Position numbers and translations under genes: made by a program. The notes beneath the pieces were generated by a model. The model saw only the letters and a program-made list of their open reading frames with translations, did not search any database and had not been told where the DNA came from. From NCBI GenBank assembly GCA_965220305.1, contig OZ244817.1:4278001-4342000 (forward strand): a stretch of DNA of 64,000 bases, written 5' to 3'. This DNA is from G965220305 sp965220305. GTDB taxonomy: Bacteria; Chloroflexota; Dehalococcoidia; Lucifugimonadales; UBA3495. The first letter of the stretch is position 1. Every line of letters begins with the position of its first letter. Positions 35,239 to 43,819 of the stretch are shown piece by piece.

Positions 35239-37071
35239 CTAATTCGGTATGGTTATAGTGTGCAGGGCGCATGCGTATTCGCACACCGGGAAGGGCTTCC
35301 AGGTCAGGATGCGCGGGCCCACGCCCCAGGGAGCGTTGACGTAACCGAGGGACAGGTGGTAAGACTCGTCCCGCATCCGCATGTAGGCTTTGTTCCAGTC
35401 TTCCTCCGCTGTCGGACCGCCGGTCGAGAGCATGGTCTTGGTCAACAGATCGAAGATCTCCGAATCGTTGTGGATCCGGGTGTTGGGTTGAAAAACCATG
35501 TTGGCCTCGGTCTCCCTTTGGGGGGTGATGGCGACGGCCCGGGTGATTCCGGCACCGTCCATCCTGGTGTTCTGGGCCACCCATACGGCCTGGCCGGAGA
35601 AGTCCTCGGGAGTCCTGGTGCGGATTTTACCGTAGCTCACTTTATCAAAGACCCGCACCTCCACCTCAAGACCCAGTTCCTTCTCCCAGTCGGCGGCGGC
35701 CAGCCGCGCTGACTCGATAAGGTTGGGGAGCAGCGGGTCGGGGTAGGTGTTCAACACCATCGGCCCGAAGTCCTTACCGTTGGGATTGTCCGGATTCTTG
35801 AGTCCCGCTTCCGTAAACAGTTGGCGGGCCTTGGCCGGGTCAAAGGGGAAGGGGTCCAGTTCGGGGGTGTAGCCGATGGTGCTCTCGGTGACAATCCAGA
35901 AGCCGTTGACTTTGAACACCTCGGGGCCCAGGAGTTGGTCCCTTAGCACTTCCTTGTTGATGGCGTAGTTGAGGGCCTGGCGTACTCCCTTGTTGTTGCA
36001 GGGAAGGGCCGGGTCGTAGCACCCGAAGAGGTAGGACTCGATGATTACCGATTCGGGGCTGAACACTACCCGTCCACCGCCGGATTCAACCTGGTTAAAC
36101 GTCGCCTTGCTTACCCGGCCAATATCGGCTTCGCCGGTCTCCAGCGCGGCTACCCGGGTAGCTTCCTCGGGGACCAGGGTCATCAGCAATTCCTGGAATT
36201 TCATCCGCTTGTCGCTGGGGAAGCCGTTGTCGGGCTGATAATAAAACTTGTCGAACCGCTCAAAGAGCATCGAGGTCTGCGGAACGTGCTCCATCAGGTT
36301 CAGCGGACCGGCCCCGATGGGGTTGAGGTTGTAAGCGTCTGACAATTCGTTGTAAGCGATGGCGTTTTCCGGGGTGTATTCGAGCTCCCGCTTGGGCATT
36401 ACCTGCCCGGACGAAGCTCCGCCTTCATTTTCCGACCAGTATACCGCCACATCCGGAATGGGCACCATGGCGTTCACACTGATCTGCCTGGGCCCTGGCC
36501 CCATCTCCACTCCTTCCGAAATCTTGGAGAAGGAGATGGCCACGCTGCCGCCGTATTCGCCAGCCTGGGGGCCGACAGTATGCCGGAGAGTCCACAACAC
36601 GTCGTCCATTTCGATGGGCGTGTCGTCGTGAAAATAAGCCCCTTCCATTATGGTGTAGATCAAGGTCTTGCCACCGTTGGCCATCTCCCACTTTCTGGCG
36701 ATGCCGGGGACAAACTGCATCTCGCCATCTATGAGGTCCCAGGAGGTCAAGTTGCCGTGGATATGCTTCCGCGGCTCCTTGGCCAGGCTGCCAACAGTGT
36801 TGTCGAACACTTCGGCGCCAAAACCACCCAGCATCATGGTCACTCGACCGGGGCTTATCTCGCTGCCCATGGCAGCCGCCGGATCGGCAGGCTGGGCCAT
36901 GGTGGTGGGCGCCATGCCCGAACTGGCCGCCGGTTGCTCCGCCGCCGGCGATCCTGTTGAGGTCTGTTCCTGCGCCGCCGACCCGCAGGCTACGGCGGCA
37001 ACCAGCGCCAGCGCCAGCAACAAGCTCAGGACTAACGAAGCCCTGGATCCCAGGTTTTTAAAATATTCCAT
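35239..37071 (-). CDS. Peptide-type ABC substrate-binding lipoprotein (operon 1)
   Basis: 610 residues. Lipoprotein signal with basic start, LVLSLLLALALVAAVAC and Cys at 29, followed by a low-complexity linker (about 30-70). The SBP_bac_5 (PF00496) fold shows in AYFHDDTPIEMDDVLWTLRH, RVAALETGEADIG and VRQALNYAINKEVLRDQLLG. It would capture peptides, opines or similar solutes outside the membrane. GAGGAGGG precedes the ATG. First gene of operon 1. Confidence 0.92.
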   Translation of the reverse strand: MEYFKNLGSRASLVLSLLLALALVAAVACGSAAQEQTSTGSPAAEQPAASSGMAPTTMAQPADPAAAMGSEISPGRVTMMLGGFGAEVFDNTVGSLAKEPRKHIHGNLTSWDLIDGEMQFVPGIARKWEMANGGKTLIYTIMEGAYFHDDTPIEMDDVLWTLRHTVGPQAGEYGGSVAISFSKISEGVEMGPGPRQISVNAMVPIPDVAVYWSENEGGASSGQVMPKRELEYTPENAIAYNELSDAYNLNPIGAGPLNLMEHVPQTSMLFERFDKFYYQPDNGFPSDKRMKFQELLMTLVPEEATRVAALETGEADIGRVSKATFNQVESGGGRVVFSPESVIIESYLFGCYDPALPCNNKGVRQALNYAINKEVLRDQLLGPEVFKVNGFWIVTESTIGYTPELDPFPFDPAKARQLFTEAGLKNPDNPNGKDFGPMVLNTYPDPLLPNLIESARLAAADWEKELGLEVEVRVFDKVSYGKIRTRTPEDFSGQAVWVAQNTRMDGAGITRAVAITPQRETEANMVFQPNTRIHNDSEIFDLLTKTMLSTGGPTAEEDWNKAYMRMRDESYHLSLGYVNAPWGVGPRILTWKPFPVCEYACALHTITIPN

Positions 37072-37205
37072 AAACCCTCCTCGATTTTTGGTAATCTTTG
37101 CCCAACCCAGCGCCTGGAAACCGCGTGGGCTTGCTTGAACTGAAGCCGCCCGCCCAACGAAAGACTCATCGCGGGTATGCGACTCCCATTAGAAAAAGCG
37201 GCTGA

Positions 37206-37234
37206 AGCGTAGCATAATGGATAGTAGGTGTCAA
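37206..37234 (-). promoter_or_regulatory. Sigma70-type promoter of operon 1
   Basis: On the minus strand: TTGACA (37229-37234), 17-bp spacer ending in TGC, TACGCT (37206-37211), an extended -10 arrangement. The start codon is 135 bp downstream. The same TTGACA-N14-TGC-TA design precedes operon 2. Confidence 0.5.
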
Positions 37235-37561
37235 CACGGGGGCATTTCTGCTGGTTATGTTAATAATTCAATATTCTATTTATGAATTACGTAGCAATGG
37301 AACGTATTCAGTAACAATGCCGGGTGAAGGCGTTCCAGGAGGGACTCACCACCGCGGGGCGAAACTCCGCGGTATTCTTGGTATGGAATTGGCCCTTGGT
37401 CACGCCCATCGCATCCGCCGCCGCTCTCCGGTGGTCCAGTCCTGTCGGGCTTTTCGGTGCCCCAGCGGTACGTGCTTGTGACGACTCAGATTACTGCCGT
37501 TGGTGGAGGGCTTGTTTAGTAGAGGCAGAGCCAATGGCCCTTTGGAGGCCGAATCAGGGCT

Positions 37562-37592
37562 ACAAAAATAGGAGGGGGCATTGCCCCCTCCT
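37562..37592 (-). terminator. Terminator of peptide ABC operon 2
   Basis: Minus-strand stem AGGAGGGGGCA/TGCCCCCTCCT followed by TATTTTTG. It lies 90 bp after the DppC-like stop (37682). Paralogous to 33165-33192. Confidence 0.88.
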
Positions 37593-37681
37593 GGCTGTTG
37601 ATAATGATGGGTGGCTAAGGAGCGCCCTTCTTTGCCGGTGCTCCGGCAGGGCTGTCCCGGGTTGGTTGCCCTGCTGGGCAG

Positions 37682-38557
37682 CTAGGCCCGCCTCAGCTTG
37701 GGGTCCAGGGCGTCGCGGAGCCAATCGCCGAAGAAGTTGAACGCCAACACCACGGCGGTAATGGCCAGTCCGGGCAGAAGCGACAACCACCACACGTCCA
37801 AGATGACGGCGCGGCCCTCGGCCACCATGATGCCCCAGGCGGGGGCGCCCACCGGCAGCCCCAGTCCCAGGAAGCTCAGGGATGCCTCCAGGAGAATGAC
37901 CTGGCCCACCTGGAGACTGGTTATTACCATCAGGGTGTTGACCGTATTGGGGAAAACGTGGCGCGCAATAATCACCGGAGAGGTAACTCCCGCGATCTTG
38001 GCCAGGGTGACAAAGTCCAGTTCCTTGATGCTCAACACCTCGCCGCGAATCATGCGGGCGTAGCGGGCCCAGACCGTGAACAGCACCGCGATGATGATAT
38101 TCTCGATGCCGGCCCCCAGCATTACCACCAATATCATGGCTATCAGAATGGATGGGAAGCCCATGGTGGCGTCCGCCGCTCGCATGGTAACCGAGTCGAT
38201 CCAGCCCCCTCGGTAGCCGGCGACCAACCCCAAGACCGTACCCACCAGGGCCCCCGAGCCCAACGCCACCATGCTAATGAGCACGCTGGTGCGGGCTCCG
38301 TAGATTAACCGGCTCAACATGTCCCGTCCCATGACGTCGGTGCCCAGAATATAGGACGCGTTTTCGCCCGGAGCCAACTTGGCGTCCAGCATACTTATGA
38401 GAGTAGGGTCATGGGGCGCCAGCAGGGGAGCGAAAGCGGCGCATATCAAAAGGATTCCCACGATGGTAAGGGAGATCCAGGGCAGCCGGCTGGTCCGGCG
38501 ACGAACGCCTTGTATCCAGCCTACCGGGCCCCGGGCAATCAATACTGGTGCTGCCAC
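37682..38557 (-). CDS. Peptide-type ABC transporter permease, DppC-like (operon 2)
   Basis: 291 residues from GTG 38557, preceded by AGGAGAAG. Same architecture as the operon 1 DppC-like protein, including HVFPNTVNTLMVITSLQVG and EASLSFLGLGLPVGAPAWG, and an almost identical C-terminus FNFFGDWLRDALDPKLRRA. It lies 12 bp after its DppB-like partner. Confidence 0.93.
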   Translation of the reverse strand: MAAPVLIARGPVGWIQGVRRRTSRLPWISLTIVGILLICAAFAPLLAPHDPTLISMLDAKLAPGENASYILGTDVMGRDMLSRLIYGARTSVLISMVALGSGALVGTVLGLVAGYRGGWIDSVTMRAADATMGFPSILIAMILVVMLGAGIENIIIAVLFTVWARYARMIRGEVLSIKELDFVTLAKIAGVTSPVIIARHVFPNTVNTLMVITSLQVGQVILLEASLSFLGLGLPVGAPAWGIMVAEGRAVILDVWWLSLLPGLAITAVVLAFNFFGDWLRDALDPKLRRA

Positions 38558-38569
38558 AACCGCTTCTCC

Positions 38570-39487
38570 TCAGTCGTAACGGATACGGGGGTTCACGTAG
38601 GCGTAGAGAATGTCCACTACCAGAGCGACGGCGATGTAGAAGAATCCTGCTGCCAGCACCGTAGCCTGCACCACGGCGAAGTCCCGCCGGTCGATGGCGT
38701 CCAACATCAGCAGCCCCACGCCGGGCCAAGCGAAGATTACCTCCACCACCACGGAGCCGTTGAGCAGCCCGGCCAGGGTCAGCCCGCCAAAGGTCAAGGC
38801 CGGTATGATGGCGTTCTTCAGGGCGTGCTTGTAGATTACGCTACGCTCGGAAAGCCCCTTGATGCGGGCGAACTTTACATACTCGCTGTCGAGCACTTCC
38901 AACATGGCGGAGCGGGTCAGTCTTACCATACCCGCCATGCCACCCCAACCCAGGACAAAGGCGGGCAGGATGAAATGGCTGGGGCTCCCTTTGCCAAAGG
39001 TGGGCAACCATCCCAATATGGCCCCGAACAACAGGATTAGCATGATGGCCACCCAGAAGCTGGGGGCCGCAATACCCATAACGGCGAATAGCTTGCCAAC
39101 CAAGTCCAATATAGAGTCCCGTTTTACGGCGGATAAAACACCCAGGGGAATGCCCACAAATATGGTAAGGGCAATGGCAGCCCCCGCCAGTTGCAGGGTG
39201 GCGGGTAAGCGGGCGAAGAGCATTTCCCGGGCCGACCTGCCCGTCAAAAAGGACTTGCCGAAATCTCCCCGGAAAACATTGCCCAAGAATACCCCGTACT
39301 GCACCGGCAACGGTTTATCCAAGCCCAGGTTTTTCCGCATCTGCTCATAGTCTGCCAGAGTTCCCTCCGGACCCAATAAGTGCTCACCCGGGTCGCCGGT
39401 TAGGTGGACGCTCAAGAAAACGGCCACGCTGAGAATGGCCAGCGTGAGTACGGCCTGAAAAAACCGGACTAGAATGTACCGCTGCAT
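38570..39487 (-). CDS. Peptide-type ABC transporter permease, DppB-like (operon 2)
   Basis: 305 residues from ATG 39487. Six TM helices with the DppB-type N-terminus ILVRFFQAVLTLAILSVAVF and docking region GGLTLAGLLNGSVVVEVIFA. It is collinear with the operon 1 DppB-like protein with no length difference, as expected for tandem duplication followed by divergence. Confidence 0.93.
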   Translation of the reverse strand: MQRYILVRFFQAVLTLAILSVAVFLSVHLTGDPGEHLLGPEGTLADYEQMRKNLGLDKPLPVQYGVFLGNVFRGDFGKSFLTGRSAREMLFARLPATLQLAGAAIALTIFVGIPLGVLSAVKRDSILDLVGKLFAVMGIAAPSFWVAIMLILLFGAILGWLPTFGKGSPSHFILPAFVLGWGGMAGMVRLTRSAMLEVLDSEYVKFARIKGLSERSVIYKHALKNAIIPALTFGGLTLAGLLNGSVVVEVIFAWPGVGLLMLDAIDRRDFAVVQATVLAAGFFYIAVALVVDILYAYVNPRIRYD

Positions 39488-39528
39488 GGACTAACCCCAA
39501 GGTAAAATCGGTGGACCGAAGCCGCGCT

Positions 39529-39559
39529 CAGCCCATCCGGCATAGAGGCAGATGGGCTG
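39529..39559 (-). promoter_or_regulatory. Intercistronic hairpin between binding protein and permease (operon 2)
   Basis: CAGCCCATC (39529-39537) and GATGGGCTG (39551-39559) in the 99-bp gap between the binding-protein gene and dppB-like gene. Same position as the hairpin in operon 1 but a different sequence, so the structure is kept while the bases differ. Confidence 0.5.
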
Positions 39560-39586
39560 AAACGTCGAGAACTAGCTTGCCGGGAA

Positions 39587-41386
39587 TTACTTTAGGGTGA
39601 TGGTGTGCAGGGCCGAGAAATACTCTGCCACCGGATAGGGTTCCCAGGTAGCGATGCGGGGCCCCACTCCGTAGGGAATATGAATGTAGCCGACGCCCAT
39701 GTGGTAGCCCTCCTCCCACAGCCGCTTGTAGAGGTTGTTGAAGGTTTCCTGCTCGTCCGCCTTGCTGAGCCGGGCCATGGCGGCGTCTCCCATGTCCCAT
39801 ATTTCCGAATCCGAGTGCTTGAAGTAACCTTGGCCCTGCTCTCGGTTGAGGTAGTAGAGGGCCATAATCCCCGCTGCGTCCAGGCGGGTATCCTGGCCGC
39901 GCCACAGCACTTGGCCGTCGAAGACATCCGGGTTGGCAACTATTTCCCGTTGCAAAGCTTGGGGGTCGTGCAGCCGTACTTCCACGTCCAGCCCCAACTC
40001 CCGCCGCCAGAATTCGGCCCCCAGTTGGGCCGACTCCGCCATGAAGGGATTGTAAGGAGACCTGTAGCTGTTTACGAATAGCTTGCCAAAACCCTCGCCG
40101 CCGGGGTAACCGGCGTCGGCCAGTAGTTGTCGGGCCTTGTCCGGGTCGAAGGCGGGTGGGTCTATTTCCGGGCTGTACCCAATGCTGCTGGGAGTTACCA
40201 CCCACCAGCCCCTGGGCTCCATCATCTCCGCTCCGTAGAGCTGGTCCTGTAGCACCTTGCGGTCGATGGCGTAGCTCAGCGCCTGGCGTACCCGAATGTC
40301 GGAGCAGGCGATCTCGGGGCGATAACATCCCGCCACTCCGACCTGCCAGGCCCTGGCTTCGGGGCTCATAATTAGTCTGCCGCCGCCGGCCTCAATCTGG
40401 CCGCGTCCGCCCAGGCTGACGCGGCCCATGTCCGCCTCTCCGGCGCGGATGGCCGCAATCCTGGTAGCTTCTTCCTTGGCCAGCCGGAAGTCTAGCATCT
40501 TGAATTGCAGCCGCTTGTCGTTGGAGAAGCCCATGTCGGGCTGGTGATAGTAGTCGTCAAAGCGCTCGAAAACCATCGCTTCCTGGGCCCGGTGCTCCAC
40601 CAGCTTGATCAGCCCGGAGCCGATGGGGTCTTGGTCGTAGGCCAAAGCCACGGCCTCGTCGTGGAGTTTTTCCCGCTTGGGCAGGACCTTGGTCAGGGCG
40701 TTGCCGCCGGCTCCCTTGGAACCGTAGGTGGCGTACTCGGGCATGGCCACCTTGGCGGTTAGAGTGACCTGGTCCGTACCAGGTCCCACTTCTACCTTCT
40801 CCATCTTCTTGCCGTAACGAAGAGACAGTGAACCCAAACCATACTCCGGGGCGGAAGGCCCGGCGTAGTGATCGAGGGACCAGGCCACGTCATCCACCGT
40901 AACGTCGGTGCCGTCGTGGAACTTGACTCCTTCCCTGATGGTAAATGTGGTGCTCATCAGATCATCGGAGATTTCCCACTTGGTGGCGATGCCGGGAACT
41001 ACCAGCAGCCGGCCATCCGCCACGTCGGAACCCACCAGGTAGCCGTGGAAGTGCCGGTTGGCGTCCGGGCTGGTGGAACCGTAGGTCGAGTCGAATCGCT
41101 CGGTGCCGAAGCTGCCGGTCATAAAGGTAACGGTGCCCGGGTTGACCTCCATCATCATCTTGTCCATTGCTGGCGCGGTGGTGGCCTGGGGCATAGCTTG
41201 GGGCATGGCGGTGGCCTGCATGGCCGTGTCTGCCGGTTTGGCCGGGGCGGGGGCTGTGTTCGCTGGGGCCGCCGTTTCCTGTTCCTGCGCCGCTGACCCA
41301 CAGGCCACGGCGACCACCAAGAACAGGGCGAACACCAAGCCAATGCCCAGTGAGCCCCTTCGCCGGAGTAGTTCCAAATGATGCAT
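39587..41386 (-). CDS. Peptide-type ABC substrate-binding lipoprotein (operon 2)
   Basis: 599 residues from ATG 41386 with GGAGG upstream. The open frame extends to 41458, but the promoter -10 box lies at 41449-41454, inside that extension. Lipoprotein signal ends VVAVAC with Cys at 29, then a Thr/Ala/Pro/Met-rich linker. SBP_bac_5 features are VKFHDGTDVTVDDVAWSLDH, RIAAIRAGEADMG and VRQALSYAIDRKVLQDQLYG. It is a paralogue of the operon 1 protein, more diverged than the permeases, suggesting different ligands. Confidence 0.92.
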   Translation of the reverse strand: MHHLELLRRRGSLGIGLVFALFLVVAVACGSAAQEQETAAPANTAPAPAKPADTAMQATAMPQAMPQATTAPAMDKMMMEVNPGTVTFMTGSFGTERFDSTYGSTSPDANRHFHGYLVGSDVADGRLLVVPGIATKWEISDDLMSTTFTIREGVKFHDGTDVTVDDVAWSLDHYAGPSAPEYGLGSLSLRYGKKMEKVEVGPGTDQVTLTAKVAMPEYATYGSKGAGGNALTKVLPKREKLHDEAVALAYDQDPIGSGLIKLVEHRAQEAMVFERFDDYYHQPDMGFSNDKRLQFKMLDFRLAKEEATRIAAIRAGEADMGRVSLGGRGQIEAGGGRLIMSPEARAWQVGVAGCYRPEIACSDIRVRQALSYAIDRKVLQDQLYGAEMMEPRGWWVVTPSSIGYSPEIDPPAFDPDKARQLLADAGYPGGEGFGKLFVNSYRSPYNPFMAESAQLGAEFWRRELGLDVEVRLHDPQALQREIVANPDVFDGQVLWRGQDTRLDAAGIMALYYLNREQGQGYFKHSDSEIWDMGDAAMARLSKADEQETFNNLYKRLWEEGYHMGVGYIHIPYGVGPRIATWEPYPVAEYFSALHTITLK

Positions 41387-41448
41387 TGCTGACCTCCAAC
41401 CCTTGTACTGGCAAAGATGATTAGGTCCCAGCGGATTAAATTGTTGGG

Positions 41449-41477
41449 ACATTAGCATAACGTCAACGGAATGTCAA
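41449..41477 (-). promoter_or_regulatory. Sigma70-type promoter of operon 2
   Basis: Minus strand: TTGACA (41472-41477), 17-bp spacer ending in TGC, TAATGT (41449-41454). It gives a leader of roughly 55 bases before ATG 41386. The architecture matches the operon 1 promoter. Confidence 0.6.
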
Positions 41478-42085
41478 TATCATCGGCGGTGATAGGGAGT
41501 AATCGTAATGTTAAGCCTTGAAATATCTTATTATCGAAGATATGGCGCCGCTTTCTCTGATACAGTTAGGCAGTCCATTGAGAAAGTCGCCCGTTGGCCC
41601 TCGCGAGGCTGACGACTCCTATTGGGCGGACTGTGGAGGTTGTTCCCCACTTCTGGCAAGCTTGCCGGACCGCTACCCGAGGGGAAGAAATCCGCTGGGG
41701 CCCAGGGCCCTGCGTCCCTACCCGCCTGTAGCTATCTCCAACGTCTCCTCTCATTAGTCCGCCTTGGTACGACAGGCTCACCCTGGGCTTTCGCAAGGGC
41801 GGCATTCCTGTGGTGGGGACTCGGAGCGGCTTGGGCGAGGGATCCAACGTCTCCCGACTGCGCCGAATTGACGGTGGAGGTGGCAGCCTGCCTGAAAGCG
41901 CCCTCCCTTGGTGGGAATGGTATACTTGGCAGTAGTGTCGGCTGGCGGGGCTCCTGGGTCGCCGAATGGGTCGGGTCAGCAGGGCCTTGCCGCCCCACGA
42001 AGGGCGAAGTCACGAACTTCGACCGGCAGCGCCACCGGCATATTGGGGCGGCAAACGCGCCATTACCTACTTGGGAGAATAGTAT
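41478..42085. other. Intergenic region, no gene seen
   Basis: About 600 bp between the divergent operon 2 and the 4TM protein gene. Several open frames overlap one another on both strands (for example 41622-42299 plus, 41732-42529 minus) without ribosome sites or recognisable products. No repeat or terminator stands out. Confidence 0.4.
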
Positions 42086-42562
42086 ATGGTTCGGGGTTCC
42101 CTCGCCGAAATTCTGGTGCCGTTGGGAAGGACCGCGGCTGGATTCATCGCCGCTTTTCTGCTGGCATTCTTGGGCGACCTGCTCGCTCGCCTGTTCAACC
42201 TTTCCATCGGGTATCCCTGGGACCCCGTCGTCCACAAGACCTTTCTTTACGTGGGCATTGGCTTGGGCGCCGGTATTGGCGCCTACGCCGCCTGGGTGAA
42301 CCCCCGGCACGGTTGGCGCTGGCTGCTGGTTTTCGGATTGACAGTCCTGGCCGGGGGCGTTGTCGGGGCTTACCTGGGGCGCATCTACGGCCCCGGCCCC
42401 GACTCCACCTACTGGTGGAGCAGGTTCGCCACCGACCGCACCGTCTACTGGGTCGCGGCGGGCCTGAGCACGGGAATCGCCACCATCTGGGGGTTGGCGG
42501 ACCAAATCTACTCCCGCTCCCGTTCCCATACCGGGGTTACTCCCATGTCTACCAATGTTTGA
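42086..42562 (+). CDS. Four-TM membrane protein of unknown function
   Basis: 158 residues from ATG 42086 with GGGAGAA upstream. Hydrophobic segments at about 14-38, 52-68, 78-95 and 118-136, rich in Gly in the second and third (YVGIGLGAGIGAYAAW, VLAGGVVGAYLG). Not recognised. It lies 68 bp upstream of the Gfo/Idh/MocA gene on the same strand and may be co-transcribed. Confidence 0.6.
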   Translation: MVRGSLAEILVPLGRTAAGFIAAFLLAFLGDLLARLFNLSIGYPWDPVVHKTFLYVGIGLGAGIGAYAAWVNPRHGWRWLLVFGLTVLAGGVVGAYLGRIYGPGPDSTYWWSRFATDRTVYWVAAGLSTGIATIWGLADQIYSRSRSHTGVTPMSTNV

Positions 42563-42630
42563 GCCAGCGATCCTGAGGCAACCTATTATATGGTAGGCTA
42601 GCCCACATCCGGTGCTTAAAGGGGATAGTT

Positions 42631-43725
42631 ATGGCCGATAAAATACGCCTGGGACTTATAGGAGCCAACTCCCACCGGGGATGGGCGCCCCGGGCCCACT
42701 TGCCCGCCATTGTCGCCAGCCCCGAGTACGAACTTACCGCGGTGTGCACCACCCGCATGGAGAGCGCCGAAGAGACCCGGCAGAGGTACGGCGCCAGGCT
42801 GGCCTTCGACGATTACACTAAGATGCTGGCCCACCCGGACATAGATGCCGTGGTTGTGTCCCTGCGGGTGCCGTCCCATTACGAACCGACCATGGCCGCC
42901 CTCAACGCCGACAAGCACGTGTACACCGAGTGGCCCCTGGGCCGGACCACCGCCGAGGCCCAGGAGATGGCTGACTTGGCTCAGGCCAAGGGGGTGCGTA
43001 ACATGGTGGGCCTACAGGCGCGGGCCGCTCCCTCCATTATGTACGTCAAGGACTTGGTGGATTCGGGGTATGTGGGCGAGGTGATGTCGTGCCACGTCAG
43101 CCGCATCCAGGAAGGCGTATTGGACCGGAGTTCGGACCGGACCTGGCAGAGGGACGCCGAACTGGGGGCCAACACCCTGACCATTACCTGCGGGCATACC
43201 ATAGACACGCTTCGGTTCGTAGTGGGCAACTTCAGCCAGGTGTCAACCGTAGTTAGCACCCAGGCAAAGCAATGGTACGAATCGGACACCCAGCAGACCG
43301 TGGACGTGACCTCGCCGGACAACGTTCTGGTCAGCGGCAAGTTGGTCGGCGGCGGCGTTGCCTCGGCGCACATTGCCAATAACCCGTGGGCGGGCAGCGG
43401 GTACCGAATGGAGATATACGGCCGCGAGGGAACCCTGATTGTCTCTTCGGAAGAGTCCCCCAACCACGAGGGCGCGCGCATCCAGGGTGCCCAGGGAAGC
43501 GACCAATTGGAGGACCTGCCAATACCCGGCAGGTACATATACGTATTGGAAGGGATGCCCCACGGCGCGCCCTACAACGTGGGCCAAATGTACTACAAGT
43601 TCGGCGAGGCCATCCGCTCGGGGGAGTCGTGTCAACCCGACTTCAATGCCGCCGTCGAACTGCACCGCTTCATCGATGACATTCGAGAGGCGTCCAATCA
43701 GGGGCGAGAGGTAACTGTGCGTTAG
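42631..43725 (+). CDS. Gfo/Idh/MocA-family NAD(P)-dependent oxidoreductase
   Basis: 364 residues with the N-terminal Rossmann motif LGLIGANSHRGWAPRAHLP, the EKP-like signature degenerate as VYTEWPLGRTTAEA (Lys replaced by Trp-Pro context), and the C-terminal alpha/beta domain including ITCGHTIDTLRFVVG with the catalytic His/Asp region (GHTIDT). Family members oxidise or reduce sugars, inositols or related alcohols. The change in the EKP motif makes the exact catalytic Lys uncertain. GGGGATAG precedes the ATG. Confidence 0.87.
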   Translation: MADKIRLGLIGANSHRGWAPRAHLPAIVASPEYELTAVCTTRMESAEETRQRYGARLAFDDYTKMLAHPDIDAVVVSLRVPSHYEPTMAALNADKHVYTEWPLGRTTAEAQEMADLAQAKGVRNMVGLQARAAPSIMYVKDLVDSGYVGEVMSCHVSRIQEGVLDRSSDRTWQRDAELGANTLTITCGHTIDTLRFVVGNFSQVSTVVSTQAKQWYESDTQQTVDVTSPDNVLVSGKLVGGGVASAHIANNPWAGSGYRMEIYGREGTLIVSSEESPNHEGARIQGAQGSDQLEDLPIPGRYIYVLEGMPHGAPYNVGQMYYKFGEAIRSGESCQPDFNAAVELHRFIDDIREASNQGREVTVR

Positions 43726-43747
43726 GGCAGGCTGGCGCTCCCGGCCC

Positions 43748-43774
43748 AACGGCGGTCCTCAGAGCGCCGCCGTT
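43748..43774. terminator. Hairpin between convergent genes
   Basis: AACGGCGG (43748-43755) pairs with CCGCCGTT (43767-43774) between the Gfo/Idh/MocA gene and the opposing propeller gene. It has no T-run. Confidence 0.4.
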
Positions 43775-43819
43775 GAGTCACCATCTGGAAACTAACCATG
43801 ACTTCCCAGTCCAACGGTC

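Larger units (their letters stand above)
37072..37681. other. 610-bp region between the two peptide ABC operons
   Basis: Holds the operon 1 promoter (37206-37234) and the operon 2 terminator (37562-37592). The rest shows no gene with a ribosome site; plus-strand open frame 37324-37740 is not supported. Confidence 0.5.
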
